A stretch of DNA of 64,000 bases, taken from the NCBI GenBank assembly GCA_017590115.1, contig JAGGNK010013670.1, positions 1,010,016-1,074,015 on the forward strand. The letters run 5' to 3'. Position 1 is the stretch's first letter, and each line of letters begins with the position of its first letter. Below are positions 44,791-57,280 of this stretch, one piece after another. The notes beneath the pieces were generated by a model. That model saw only the letters and a program-made list of their open reading frames with translations. It searched no databases and was not told the DNA's origin. The translations under genes were made by a program, and so were the position numbers. This DNA is from Montifringilla adamsi (lineage: Eukaryota; Chordata; Aves; Passeriformes; Passeridae).

Positions 44791-47035
44791 GGATGCTGCT
44801 GACACAGCTCCATCCACCCCAGAGGGGAAGAGCCAGCAAGGAGCCAGCTCGAGGGGTGTATTTCCCCACCCCGTGCCCAGGCTGGCAGGACCATTTGTGT
44901 CTTTGGCTTCATCCTGTCCTGGGAATGAGGGGGAGAAGCCTGGCCCAAAGAAAGCAGCTGTTCAGCTGCTATCTCATGATCTTTCAGATGAATATTTTTT
45001 TCCTTTCCAACGTGAGTCATGAGACTGGAACGAGTGAGATTGTAAAATAAAAAAGTTATCAGCTCTCCATCACTGGAAACGTAAAACCCCTTTTCTCTCC
45101 AGTGACAATTAACAAGGAGCAACAGCAGATAAACTGGAGCTGGCTGCTTCCATCCCCTTCAAATAACTGAAACCCCCCCCCAAGACCTGCTGCTCCTTAT
45201 CTGCAGCACAGTCCCTGCAGATGAGGCTGTCTCCACAAGAAAGATAAGGATGTACAGGTAAAAAGCAGATAAAGAGATGGGGAAATGCTCAGCAGGCTAA
45301 AAAAAGAGGCCAAAATCTACAGAGCTCTTGGTGAGAAGCAGCACAGGAGGAGAGATGAGAGGGAAGAGAGGAACTCCTGGAGCTGGAGTTACGAAGGTGC
45401 CATGCACAGCCTGAGCTCCTGGGGCCTCTTCCTTGGAGTCCTGTGGGAATATGGAATTACAGCTGCAGCAGAGGGGGGCTGGAAGTTACATCTCAGCTCC
45501 ATGTAAAAGCTCCTTTGGCCATGTCCAGCCCTGCCCAGATGAAGGTGGTGCTGGGGACCTGACTCTTGTCCAGCTGCCCTGCCCCACCAGGAGCAGCCCC
45601 TGGTCTCCCTCCACCCCAGGCTGACACACAGCAGGTTTTGTTGTTGCCCTCCAGGTCTTCACCAGATTCAAATCCAGGTGGGCTTTGGCTTTCCCAATCC
45701 CGCCCTCACACCTGGATCGTGTCTGCATTCTCCCTGAGGGATCTGACTGCTTTCACCTTTGGAATGGGTTTTTTTCATGTGTCAGGAGCTCCTTCTTCAC
45801 ACATACATTCTCCTGCCATGTCTCCTTGACCTCCTGCATGTCCCAGTGAGCCACGGGCAGATGATCCTGGAAAATCAACCCATCCACCTGGACCTTGCTT
45901 CAGTTTGTGTTCTTTATTTCAAAGAAAGGTCAATATAAAGTAACTCAGAGCATGTCCCAGTCCTTTTGGATCTCCTTCCTGAGCTGAGAAGTCCCAGCAA
46001 GCTCTACCAAAGTTGCACTTAGACATCACACTGCTAAACTACTACAGATGAGACATCACAGAGAGATGATTTGGGCTTTGTTTTTCTTGAGCAAAAAAGT
46101 GCTGGAAGCAATTTTACCTCTCTTTTATCCAAACCTGAAACATATTATTGAGCTCTCTAGATTCCATTAAGGCATCAAAGCTGTGTTCTACACCTTGGTT
46201 CTTTAAAAAAAAAAAAAAATCCAAACTCCAAAGTCTGCTTTCAGCTTTTTCTGTCAAAATATTTTCCAGACACGGCACAGGTACACACTGAGGACTGCCA
46301 GTCATCCTCAATGTCTTCCCTGGAAAAGGACAATTTTGCCTTCCTGCTTGCTAAGTTTTTAATTCCTTTTGTGGGCACACTTCATCCTAAGTTTCCGTGA
46401 AAGGTAAGTAAACAAGCTGTGATTTGCACAGGACGCCCACGGATGCATGTGAGAGACAACACAGCAGACACAGCACTGCTGCTCCCACAGACAGGCAGGA
46501 GAGCAGTAAACACTCCAGCAGGGCTGGGGGCTCTCAGCAGGGCTCAGGACAGCGTTAAAATCTCTGCTGGTACCCCTTGGAGCCAAAAAAAGTCTGGTTT
46601 AATTGGATTTATTGGTCATCAAGAGCCCCTCCTGCTTGCATCAGCTGCTGTGTTTCCCTGTCCCAGTGTCCTGCCCCAGCACCCCAAACAGCCCCCGATG
46701 AACAGACCAAAGCAATCAGAAGGGTGCTTGATAAACCAGCCCAACTCTTGTGAATGTTGGCAATTCCACATCCTCCAAGAGCTTCTTCTGCCTTTCAGAC
46801 GAGGACTTTGAGTCAGGCTGAGACCACTTCTGATCAATTCCATCCCTTTGGCAGTCTCTGTATGAAAAAACAGGGAATTGTGACATCTTGGCCCCCTCAA
46901 GATCCACCTGAAGCCAGGCAACCTGAGCCCAACTTAGTGACAAAATGTCAGGATTATTAAGAGAGCTCAAGAGAGGAGCAGTTCCCACCAGGAACAGCCA
47001 CAGTCACCAGGCTGGCAGCAGGTTCATTGGAATCA
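44791..47035. other. Intron sequence, no gene recognised
   Basis: Mostly unique with an A-run at 46205-46219. Open frames at 46419-46811 and its antisense are unsupported. Confidence 0.6.
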
Positions 47036-47110
47036 GAGAACCTTTGAGTAGTTTGGAATGGAAGGGACCTTAATCCAACCCCTACCATGGGCAGGAACAG
47101 CTTCCAGCAG
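47036..47110 (-). mobile_element. CR1 LINE remnant
   Basis: TTTGGAATGGAAGGGACCTT..CAACCCCTACCATGGGCAGG. Confidence 0.78.
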
Positions 47111-47324
47111 GGATGGAAAGGTACATGATGGACACCAGGAGCTGGGTGCAGGTCCAGGCCAGAAGGCAGCGTGTCACCCTGAGGAGAAGCATCTCCTCTT
47201 CCTCTACAGGGTGCTCCAGTTCAATGGGATATTTTCTCAGGAAGGTGGTGCCAGGTACCCCCCGCCCACCCTGCTGGCTCCAGGCACATTCCTGGATCTG
47301 CTCTGGTTCCGAGGGCACAGTGGG

Positions 47325-47610
47325 TTCACAATAGGATCATAATGGGATCACAGTGGGATCACAAAAGGATCATGATGGGATCATGATGGGATCACAAAAG
47401 GATCAGGATGGGATCACAATGGGATCACAATGAGGTCACAATAGGATCCCAATGGGGTCACAAGGAGATCACAAGGGGACCATGATGGGATCACAATGGG
47501 ATCACAAGAGGATCACAACGGGATCACAGTGGGATCACAAGGGGATTACAAGAGGATCACAACAGGATCACAATGAGACCACAGCAGGATCATGATGGGA
47601 TCACAATGGT
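47325..47610. repeat. 11-bp GATC-containing minisatellite
   Basis: About 26 units of GGGATCACAAT and variants (GATCATGATGG, GGTCACAATAG). It is purine-rich on the plus strand. Confidence 0.94.
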
Positions 47611-47956
47611 TGGCAGCCCCAACTCAAACACTGCACTGTGCTCTCCAAACAACGGCCCTGTAGTCAATTCCCTGATGACTCTTTCACAAAGTTAATTAGC
47701 CCGGGGTGAGTTAGTGCAGAATTAGTGGGCAGCCCACGGAGCAGCACCGTGCTGTGCCTGGCTCAGCACAGGCTCCCCCATGCCAGCACCCTGCAAAGTC
47801 ACACCAGTCAGGACCTCCAGGGCTTGATCTTCAGGGAATTGACTTTTGACCTTGTTTCTTGCCCTGCCACAGCTTCCCAGCTACTTGAACAGCAGCTCAA
47901 GCCTATTTTGTCATATTTAAAACTTTTCTTGTTCAAAAATGTAGGACTTTGTGATA

Positions 47957-48022
47957 TGGTTCAGTGGTTCAGGTTGGGCTTCAGCATTGGAGGTCTTTTC
48001 CAGCCTTAATGATTCTGTGATT
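47957..48022 (+). mobile_element. CR1 3'-end remnant
   Basis: GGTTCAGGTTGGGC..GGAGGTCTTTTCCAGCCTTA..GATTCTGTGA. Confidence 0.75.
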
Positions 48023-49247
48023 TCGTTTATATCAGTTTGATAACAGAATGAATATTTAACAGTAAATGGCAAACAGGCGAGAATAGCCCCAGAAGCTGCT
48101 CCCACCCCTGTACAGCCAGGGCTGTGATGAGCTGTGGTGGCTTTTGGTGCAGCACTGGCTACTGAGTCCTTCACAAAACCCTCATTTTCAACAAAGCTCA
48201 AAGCTCAGACTGAAGAAAATACAGCCAAGGTCCTCATAAATTATAAGCTGTTTCTTTATCTCTTAAAGAATAAACTCACCAAATCAGGATATTCTGATAT
48301 TCCATGGCCAACCATTCAGGGTAACACGTGATTTTTATTCTTGGAATTAGTGGCAATTCACTGGGAGCTGTATGTGCAGAGCAATGTGGCCAAATATATT
48401 CTCTGCTGCATAAAAAGGCACAAAAAAGACTCCTTATTCCCATTTTAAAGATGGGGAATCAAAGTATAAAACAGTTGTTCAGAATTCCAGAAGGAACCTG
48501 GAACAGCCAGGCCACAACTCCATTGCTGGTTTCTGCAAAGGACTGACCTTCCCAATGCCCAGGAAATAGGTGAAATATTACATTTGCTACAGAGAATAAG
48601 TAAGGATGGGAGGAATTCAGGAGGAAAAAAGGAAAAAAATCTTGCTCTTTGCTTATTTATAGCCCCAGTCTGTGCTGCTGAAGACTCTGTGCCTGCTCAC
48701 ACCCAGGAGACTGCACAGAACCATGGCCAGATGGGCAAATTCCCTACAAAAAGCTCAGAAGGGACATGGAAATGGATCTTTTTTCCCAATCAGGAAGCTC
48801 AAACTGACAACATTCACTTTGCAGAAAAGTAATTTTGCAGCTTTGAGCCCTGCTTTGCAGGAAAGATGGTGAAATTCATGAAATCCCTGGAATGAATGCA
48901 AGCCTGGACCTGGCTGGGATGTTAAGCCTGAATCTCATCAGGCAGGAGAAAAGGCTGGGGTTCAATTCATCCTCTGAATTTATCACAGCTGTGAACACGA
49001 GGCATCCAGGGAAACAATACATCATGCTGCTTCAGCATTTCTGGCTTCAGGCTCCCAAATTTCAGCATTTTCAGCTGGTGTAAGGCTTGGTCCATGGAAT
49101 CTTAATCCTTAAAGGAATTCATGGCATTTAAATCAGTCGTTAATGCTGCCACGATTTCTCTCTCCCAAAAACAAAGCAGCCCTGACTTTTACAAGGAAGT
49201 TAATATATATGGAACACAAGGAGGAATGGAATAGCTGGGAACACATG
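48023..49247. other. Intron sequence, no recognised feature
   Basis: AT-rich unique sequence. Confidence 0.6.
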
Positions 49248-49625
49248 AGGAACCACTGAGGGAGCTGGGGGTGCTCAGCCTGGAGAAAAGGAGACTCAGG
49301 GGTGACCTTACACTCTCTCCAGCTCCCTGAAAGGTGGCTGTGCTCAGCTGGGGCTGGGCTCTTTCTCCAGGCAGCACTGACAGAACCAGAGCACACAGTC
49401 TCCAGCTGCACCAAGGGAAATACAGGTTGGATATTAGGAAAAAGTTTTTCACAGAAAGAGTGATAAAGTTCTGGAATGGCTGCCTGGGGAGGTGGTGCAG
49501 TCACCATCCCTGGATGTGTTTAACAAAGCCTGGATGTGGCACTGGGTGCCAGGGTTTAGTTGAGGTGTTGGGGCTGGGCTGGACTCAATGATCTTGAAGG
49601 TCTCTTCCAACCCAGTGATTCTGTG
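49248..49625 (+). mobile_element. CR1 LINE fragment, well preserved
   Basis: Continuous from GGAACCACTGAGGGAGCTGG to CCAACCCAGTGATTCTGTG. It is the uninterrupted inverted counterpart of the split copy at 40458-41215. Confidence 0.95.
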
Positions 49626-50454
49626 TTTCTGTGAATAATAATATCTGTAATAATACTTATACCCAATCTATAAGCACTGATGTATAATGCTGCTGGGGCA
49701 GGGCTTCTCAGCCATCAGGCTCTGCATCCCCAGCATCCCAACGGTCCCTGCACGCAGGAATTCAATTAAGGCACTGAAAGGCAGCTTCTCACAGCACTGT
49801 GCCCAGACAGGCACAGCAATTCCTGCCCACAATTAACCAGGCTGAGAAAACAAAATGAAATCTGAGAGCAGCCCTCATTCTCTATTGACTAAAATTCATA
49901 CTCTGCTTTCACATAAAGGCCACTGTCAATCTCCCCGTGTCGGAGCCACTGGGAGGGAACCAAGGGTAGGAAATGCTGGAGCTGCTTTTCAAACTAGGGG
50001 AAGCTTCAAAGTGTCAGCAGAGAGGAACAGAAAGGCTGTGGCAAGCAGAGTGATGGGTGGTTACAGAGGCCCTGAGGAAAAATGGGATTATCTCAATAAC
50101 CTTGAGGACAAACCCCTTCCTTGTGGTGGGTGATGCCTGGAATTTGTTCACTTGCTTTTCATAGCCCTGCTCTTCAGCCATTTAAATCCCCTTTACTGTC
50201 CTGCTTGTCATGTTGTCCTCTCCTCCAGTCATTCTGACTTCAACACACACTTGGGAAATGTCAGTGAGAGGACTGTGGTCCCCCACTGCCACTGCTGGGA
50301 CAAACCCTGTCCTGTCCTCTCCTGTTTGAGCTGCCTGCACTTAAATCCCATCAACTGAGATATTAAGAGAAAAGGTAAAGCAGAGACAGGGCTTATTTAC
50401 TGATCTTGCTGCTTCACATATGAGACATCACCAGAGCCAAGACTGCTCATCAGA
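49626..50454. other. Intron sequence, no recognised feature
   Basis: Unique sequence; nothing identified. Confidence 0.6.
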
Positions 50455-50590
50455 ATGTCCTTTTTATTGCAGTGGCTTTTTTATAGTGTGAAATGTTGAT
50501 TATAGTCACATTTATAATGTGAAATTTTACTATAATCACATTTATAATGTGAGATGTTAAGTTAAACATTTCACCCCCATCAAAAAACTG
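50455..50590 (-). mobile_element. Possible LTR fragment with internal repeats
   Basis: Minus strand: CACTATAAAAAAGCC, then CAATAAAAAGGAC, an LTR-like TATA and poly(A) pair but unusually close. Upstream there are about 30-bp repeats built on CACATTTATAATGTG palindromes. Confidence 0.4.
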
Positions 50591-50763
50591 ATTTTATTTG
50601 GTGCTTCCAAGCAGTTTTAAAGTCTCCTCCTTCCTTTTCCCAGTCTGGCTGATACTGAGTGTCCTGGAGAGCCTGGACATAAACTCCTTCCCAGGGCTGG
50701 GCTCCAAAAATCCACAGCTTCTGCACCCACTGACAAATTCCCACTTTAAATTATTGGAATTAA

Positions 50764-51092
50764 CAGAATTCCACAGTGGTTTGGGGTGGAAGGGACTTGA
50801 AAGCCCATCCAGCGCCACCCCTGCCATGGCAGGGACACCTTCCACTGTCCCAGGCTGCTCCAAGCCCTGTCCGGCCTGGCCTTGGACACTGCCACGTCCT
50901 TCTCCAAGTGAACATTCCCAGCTGTCCCAGCCTTTCCTCCCAGCAGAGCTGCTCCATCCCTCTGCTCATCCTGGAGCCTCCTCTGGGCTCCTCCAGCAGC
51001 TCCAGCTCCTGCCTGTGCTGGGCCCAGGGCTGGGGCAGCTCTGCAGGTGGGGTCTCACCTGGGCACAGGGGCAGAATCCCAATCCCTGCCCT
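50764..51092 (-). mobile_element. CR1 LINE fragment with internal deletion
   Basis: GGTTTGGGGTGGAAGGGAC..TGCCATGGCAGGGACACC, then a jump to GTGAACATTCCCAGCTGTCC and CTGCAGGTGGGGTCTCACC. Confidence 0.9.
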
Positions 51093-51339
51093 GCTGCAGA
51101 CAACAAACACAATTCAGTTTGGAACTAATCTCTGAAGATTCCACAGTGTTCCAAGCTAATATTTAAACACATAAAATCCACTGCCACATGGAATTTAATT
51201 CAAATTTATGGAACTGCCTGGAAATAGAGATCTCGAGATGGCTGTTCCCAGGAAATCCCAGCTCAGACAGCAGCTCTCCCTCAGCAGTGGGACAGGGTCA
51301 CTGCCAAGTCCTTAGCAGGTCCCATATCTCAGATGTGCC

Positions 51340-51402
51340 ATATTTACATTTCAAGGGAGGCCCCTACCTTCCTTAGCAGACACCTGGCTTTTCAAACCAA
51401 TG
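51340..51402. repeat. Dispersed repeat A, partial copy 3
   Basis: ACATTTCAAGGGAGGCCCC..CCTTAGCAGACACCTGGC matches the end of the copies at 12256 and 28636. Confidence 0.8.
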
Positions 51403-51743
51403 TATGTTGGATTTTCACAGGGATTCCTCCAGGCTCCTTCCATGCCCTCAGCACCAAGGATTAATTCAGCCTTGTGTCTTGGCCACTTTGCAGGGCAAGT
51501 TTTCCTTGAAAGAGCTGCACACAGGGGGTAGAAGTTCAGTCACAGAAGTGTGATTAAACAGCTGTAGTATCATCCAGCCAACAGCTTTCCTTTTTCAACA
51601 GCCATCCCAGGATTCTTCTTGGTCAAACAAGGTATTGAGGTCATCCTTAGATGGCAATGCTGAATGCTGAAAGTGACAAAAGCCTAGTTGTAGGCTCTAC
51701 AAGCTCTTCAAAGCTTGTAGAAGAGCCACATTTAGCAAAAATG

Positions 51744-51799
51744 ATAATAAAATAAAATAAAATAAAATAAAATAAAATAAAATAAAATAAAATAAAATA
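51744..51799. repeat. (AAAAT)n microsatellite
   Basis: About eleven uninterrupted AAAAT units. Confidence 0.95.
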
Positions 51800-52028
51800 T
51801 ACTGCAACATATCCCCTCCCTGTCATCCTGAAAACAGAGGTGATGAAGGATTCTGGATTCAGATGTGATTTCATCCAACAGGACAAACCCCTAGGACATG
51901 TTGGCTGGAGGGAGGCAAGGGTAGTGTGAGTCCAAAGCCCTGACCCAGTTTTTCTTTACTCTTTTTAAGGAAGAGAATGTGAGCCCTGTGGGCTCAGCCC
52001 TGCTCTGATCTGCTGTGCTGGAGAGAGT

Positions 52029-52067
52029 GAAGAAGAAGAAGAAGAAGAAGAAGAAGAAGAAGAAGAG
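52029..52067. repeat. (GAA)n microsatellite
   Basis: About 12-13 GAA units, ending GAGAGTGAATG. Confidence 0.95.
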
Positions 52068-52221
52068 AGTGAATGAAGCACTTTTTGTTAATCTGAACAA
52101 AAGCCAGGCCAGGAGAGCAGAGGAGCAGCAGCACAGGCAGAGATACAGCAGCACTCCTGCACTAATGGGTCATGGGAAGAACAAACTCAGGCACAGTCAC
52201 CAATCCCACCAGGAATGGGGC

Positions 52222-52365
52222 TGGAATCCCTGGAGTGCCCAAGGCCAGGCTGGACAGGGTGTGGAGCAGCCTGAGACAGTGGAAGGTGTCCCTGCCCTGG
52301 CAGGGGATGGAATGAGATGGGTTTTAAGGTCCCTCCCAATCCAAACGATTTTGGGAGTCTGAGAT
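52222..52365 (+). mobile_element. CR1 LINE fragment (3' end)
   Basis: GTGCCCAAGGCCAGGCTGG to CCAAACGATTTTGGGAGTC. Confidence 0.88.
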
Positions 52366-52569
52366 CACAAACTGCTGAAGCAGTAAATCTAATCCCAGCC
52401 CTGCAGCCCCACCTGCAGGGAGAGCTCACAGCCACAAGTGGCTTTAGGGACTTTGGACAACTGGGACTTGGACTGCCAGCACCTGAGCTGGGTGATCTAA
52501 AGCCCTTCCTTGGTCACACCTGCAGCACTCCAGCACCCTCCTGCCACTTCAGACATGATCCCAAATTCC

Positions 52570-53000
52570 CAGGATCCCTGAGGCTGGAAAGGCCCTTCCA
52601 GCCCATCCAGTCCAAGCTGTGCCCCATCACCACCTTGTCCCCGGCCCAGAGCTCTGAGTGCCACCTCCAGCCCTTCCTTGGGCACCTGCAGGGATAGGGA
52701 CTCCAAACCTCCCTGGGCAAACCCCTGCCAGTGCTGAGCACCCTTTCCATGGGGAAATTCCTCCTGGTGCCCACCCCGATCCTCCCCTGGCCCAGCCTGA
52801 GGCCGTTCCCTCTCCTCCTGTCCCTGTTCCCTGGGAGCACAGCCCGACCCCCCGGCTGTCCCCTCCTGTCAGGAGTTGTGCAGAGCCACAAGGGCCCCCT
52901 GAGCCTCCTTTTCTCCAGGCTGAGCCCCTTCCCAGCTCCCTCAGCTGCTCCTGGGGCTCCAGACCTTCCCAGCTCCCTCAGCTGCTCCCCAGAGTCAGCA
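52570..53000 (-). mobile_element. CR1 LINE fragment
   Basis: GAGGCTGGAAAGGCCCTTCC, CAGGAGTTGTGCAGAGCCAC, and a tandem repeat of the CCAGCTCCCTCAGCTGCTCC segment at the right end. Confidence 0.9.
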
Positions 53001-53850
53001 CTGAATGATGGGGGCTCAGAGGGGTACAGAAGGTCAGACTGGAGGGTCCCACATCTCCAGGCCCTCCTGCAGTGTCCCCATGAGCCCCAGTGACCACAGC
53101 CTTGCTGATGGTTGGTACCTCACCAGGGCTGTGGTGGGCTGGAAGATTTTTATTCCATGCCAAATCCAAGGATTTACACAAAACCTTGAAAGCCACAGAA
53201 CGAGAGCTGGCTGCATCTTCTCCTCTGTAGCAGCTTCCAGCCATCCAAGAGCGCCCAGAACCTTCCTCTGTCCCTCACCTCTCCACAAGCTCAGTGGTCC
53301 AAAAGGATGTGCCTGTTTTCTGGCAAAAACAAGCCTGGGAGTCAACGGGAGTTCAGATCCATAACAACAAAATGATGGAAAAATTGGAATAAGAAAGAGC
53401 CAGAAGATTTCTCCTTGGCTGCTGCTTGGGAAGGAATAAATTCTCATAGACAGCTCAGAGTCGCAAGTCAATAATTTTCTGTACTGCTTTAAACTCCATA
53501 AAGATCATGAGCAGCAATTGCACAGCACAAACATTTCAGTTCTTCCCCTGGATTTTTTTACGTGAGGAAAAATAGAAAATAATTGCTTCAATAAAAGTCT
53601 TTAAGGAAAACTAACTTGGAAAAACTGGGCAGTAGCAGGCAGTTAATGACACCTTTTGTGTGTGCTGGGCAGGCTGCCCAAAATTCCCTTTCTTTTCCCT
53701 GATCAAGCAGGCAGCCATTCAAGTGTCCCCAAAGCCCAGCCACAGGGGTTGGGAAGTGATTAATCCTGCACCAGCTGCCCCCCTGCCATCCTTCACATGT
53801 TTTTCCAGATAAAATTAGAAAACACTTCATTCCCCCTTTAATTTGCAGGA
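53001..53850. other. Intron sequence, no recognised feature
   Basis: Unique sequence; open frames are unsupported. Confidence 0.6.
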
Positions 53851-53990
53851 TATTCACCTGCATTCCCAACACTTATTACCACGTTCACGTCGGGATAACT
53901 GGGCTCCAGAGCCGGGGTGAAATTGAGTTTCATTTCCCAGGCCATGCATTATGTTTTAATTAATTCTGCTCATAGCTATTAGCACAGTGC
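53851..53990. promoter_or_regulatory. AT-rich unique block, possible conserved element
   Basis: CACGTTCACGTCGGGATAAC followed by TGCATTATGTTTTAATTAAT. CpG and TAATTA cores occur together. Confidence 0.25.
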
Positions 53991-55562
53991 CAGGCTGAGC
54001 CTTGGATGTATGTAGGAAACTCCAGGAAAGCCATTTCTGCAGGGGTATTTTCACAGAGAAGCCTTTTCTTGGCTCCTGGGTTTGTGTGGAATTTGGGAGC
54101 AGTGGGAGTTGTCCAGGGTGGCTGACTGGGAAGCCAAATCCACCAGAGCTGGAGGGAAAGTGTGGGAAAGGCTCTCCCAGCTTTGCATTTGTGCCTTTTG
54201 CAGAGGAAATGAGGGCACAGAAGCTGGGTGACACCTTCAGCCCATAATGGTAACGCCTCATCCAGCTGGATCAGAAATTCCATGTCCATGAGGGTATTTG
54301 AGGCTGTTACATGGGAAAAGGAAATTTCATTACCCCTGGAGCTGCTGGAAACTCTTTGGGAGGGAAGGGCAGGTGGATCCAGCCCCTTCTGCACTGGTGA
54401 TGGGAAGCAGGGAAGGAGCACCAAGAATTCCCTGGGCATCATTGGAATCATCCCAAAGCACTCAAACAAGAGTTCAAGGTGCCCTAAAAGCCTCTCCTAC
54501 GTTTTCTTTTGAGGCAAGTAATTTATCAGCAGCACAGCTTTCCATCAGCTGTGTGAAACCAGTGAAAACATTCCCACAGGGAGAAAGTTCCAGGTTTTAT
54601 TCTCCAAGTAATTTTGCAGCCAATTCAGGGCAACACACAGAACCTGCACCGCAAAAGCTCTGCCTCCCTGTGCCTTCCTTCTTAAACAGGAAGAGCCCTT
54701 CATTTTCTAAACATGGTTTCCATTTCATAGTCAGGAAAATAATATTCCAAGGGTCCTCTCTCCTGGGTAAAACTGTTTCATATCATTCCTGCTGCATCTG
54801 TTTTCATTTCAGGAATTTTCTGTCTGGCAAGTGTCACAACTGAGACACAGGATGGGAACTAAAATGGGGATAAGAATTTGCAGTATGTTTATTCTGACTT
54901 CTGGAAAGCTTCAGTAAGGTCCAAATGATCCTTTTGGACAGGGAATGTGACTTCTGCTGCCAGTGGTTTCCCCCTGAATTCAGCCCAAAGGCACAAACAC
55001 CTGGAAAAACTAACAGCTTTTTTTTATTGAGCCTTAAATAATTCTGCATTTCTATGCATGGCATAATCTATATTTGAACAAGACAAGTGGGAAAGCACAT
55101 GAAATCCAGTGATTTGTAACTGAGGACTGAGAAAAAACAGATATTTTATGTGAGGTTTTCGTTTTTTACTGTGAAGGCGGCAGGGGAGGAAATGCAAGCG
55201 AATTTATAATATGATCTTCTTTAAATCCTTCCCAAAGAACTGAGATATAATCAGGGCTGGGCAAAATTTGGATAAGCAGATTCCCAGCATGGAAATAGTG
55301 GGTTTTTTGTGATAATGCTGGCCAGAAGAAAGTGGCTGTTTACTAGGACCTGGAATTCCTTCTAGGAGGATCTGGTCAGAAAACTTCATCCAAAGCTGCA
55401 GCAGCCTCAAGTTCTCCAGCACTTCCATCCCAAATTGCTGGGATAACACATCCAGGGCACAGAGGATTTGGCCACCAGTGATGAGGCTCTCCCTTATTTT
55501 CCAGACTCTGCAGCACCAGACCTATGGAGCTTTGGCTGGGGCAGAGGATGCTGAATCCCAGC
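53991..55562. other. Intron sequence, no recognised feature
   Basis: Unique AT-rich sequence; nothing identified. Confidence 0.6.
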
Positions 55563-56060
55563 TTCTTTAAGGTTGGAAAAGCCCTCAGAGATCATTGAGT
55601 CCAACCATTCTCAGCACTGCCCCATATCCCCAAGTGCCACATGCACAGGGCTGTTAAACCCCTCCAGGGCTGGGGACTCCATCCTTGCTCTGGGCAGCTG
55701 TGCCAGGGCTGGACAACAAATTCCAGGAAGGAATTTCCCAAAATCCACCCTGAGCCTCCCCTGGCCCAGCCTGAGGCCGTTCCCTCTCCTCCTGTCCCTG
55801 TTCCCTGGGAGCACAGCCCGACCCCCCGGCTGTCCCCTCCTGTCAGGAGTTGTGCAGAGCCACAAGGGCCCCCTGAGCCTCCTTTTCTCCAGGCTGAGCC
55901 CCTTCCCAGCTCCCTCAGCCTCTCCTGGGGTTCTGGCCCCTCCCCAGCTCTGTTCCCTTCCCTGGACACGCTCCAGCCCTCAGGGTCTGCATTGTCCTGA
56001 GGGGCCCAGGACTGACCCCAGGACTGACCCCAGGTGACCACACCAGTGCCCAGCACAGGG
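55563..56060 (-). mobile_element. CR1 LINE fragment
   Basis: AAGGTTGGAAAAGCCCTCAG to CTCCAGCCCTCAGGGTCTGC; GACTGACCCCAG occurs twice in tandem near 56010. Confidence 0.9.
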
Positions 56061-57069
56061 GACAATCCCTGCCCTGGTCCTGCTGCCACCCTACAAAAGA
56101 CAGCCCTGTGTCAGGAGGTATCTCTAGCTTCCTAATTCCCCATCTGTTAATTCCCAGGATTAACAATCCCTGGCTGCCTGAGCAGCATGTGCCACTTGTC
56201 TCCAGGTGTGCCAGATCCCCCTGACCCTGGCAAAGCCCAGGGCTGGAATAACCCAGGGTGTTAACCCAGGGTGCCCTCATGGAGCAGAGCCAGGCTGCAG
56301 CAGCTCGGGGGCTTATGCTGCTTTAGTGTAAATACAGAGCTTTAAACACAGCCACTTTTGATCTCCAATCAGAGGCAGAATAATAAAATAATCCACTAAA
56401 GATGGAGCTGGGGAAGATGCAGGCAGTAAAAGCATCCTTTGTTGGGAGGCCCAGCTGGCTCTGGACCAGAGAGTTCTGCCTGGAGATGGAGAAAGCAGTT
56501 AATTTGTTCTGCTGCTAAAACACAGATTAAAGTACAAGGCTAAAGCACAGTAAATAACATCGTGTTCCTTATCAAAGCCAATTGAATACTTGTATAAAAC
56601 AAACAGAAACATTTTATAATTCAAGTGGAAAAGGGAAGGAGGTTGGATTTGCACAGACAGACCCAGGCATGGTTTTTCAAAGGAATTTTCTCTCCAGGAG
56701 AGGAGCAGTCCCGACGTGCCTTCATGCAGGACACACTCAGCTGTGGACATAATCCATCACCTCAAGCTCTTTTTTTCCTTCAAGTAATTATTTGGAGTTC
56801 CCAATGCATTAATGGAACAGGAGATCTCATCTCCACAGCCTGCTGAGAGCTCCCGTTCCAACAGCACCAGCTCCCCTGGGCTCTGCCTGCCCCTGGCAGG
56901 GCTGGGGAGGGACAGGGGTTGGTGTTTGTGGGCACACAGGGCAAGGAACCACAGCCCAGGAACTCATCCTCGGGGACATGGCCACTCCCAGGCTGGGCCA
57001 GCTGCTCAGGTGGAGCAGTTTATCCAGCTCAAACCATGGATCTAATAAAGAAACAGCTAAAAGAGCACA
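56061..57069. other. Intron sequence, no recognised feature
   Basis: Unique sequence; AT-rich around 56300-56640. Confidence 0.6.
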
Positions 57070-57280
57070 GATTGAAACTGGTTATCAGGAAAAAATCCTT
57101 CCCTGGGAGGGTGGGCAGACCCTGGCACAGGGTGCCCAGCGCAGCTGTGGCTGCCCCTGGATCCCTGGAAGTGTCCAAGGCCAGGCTGGATGGAACTTGG
57201 AGCAGCCTGGGACAGTGGGAGATGTCCCTGAGATGGGCTTGAAGGTCCCTCCAAGCCCAGCTATTCCAGAATTCTCTGGT
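57070..57280 (+). mobile_element. CR1 LINE fragment (3' end)
   Basis: GAAACTGGTTATCAGGAAAA to CCCAGCTATTCCAGAATTC. Confidence 0.9.

Noticed and set aside
47325..47610. Regular spaced repeats, considered as a CRISPR array
   Set aside because: Units are 11 bp and directly adjacent, with no spacers, in a vertebrate intron.
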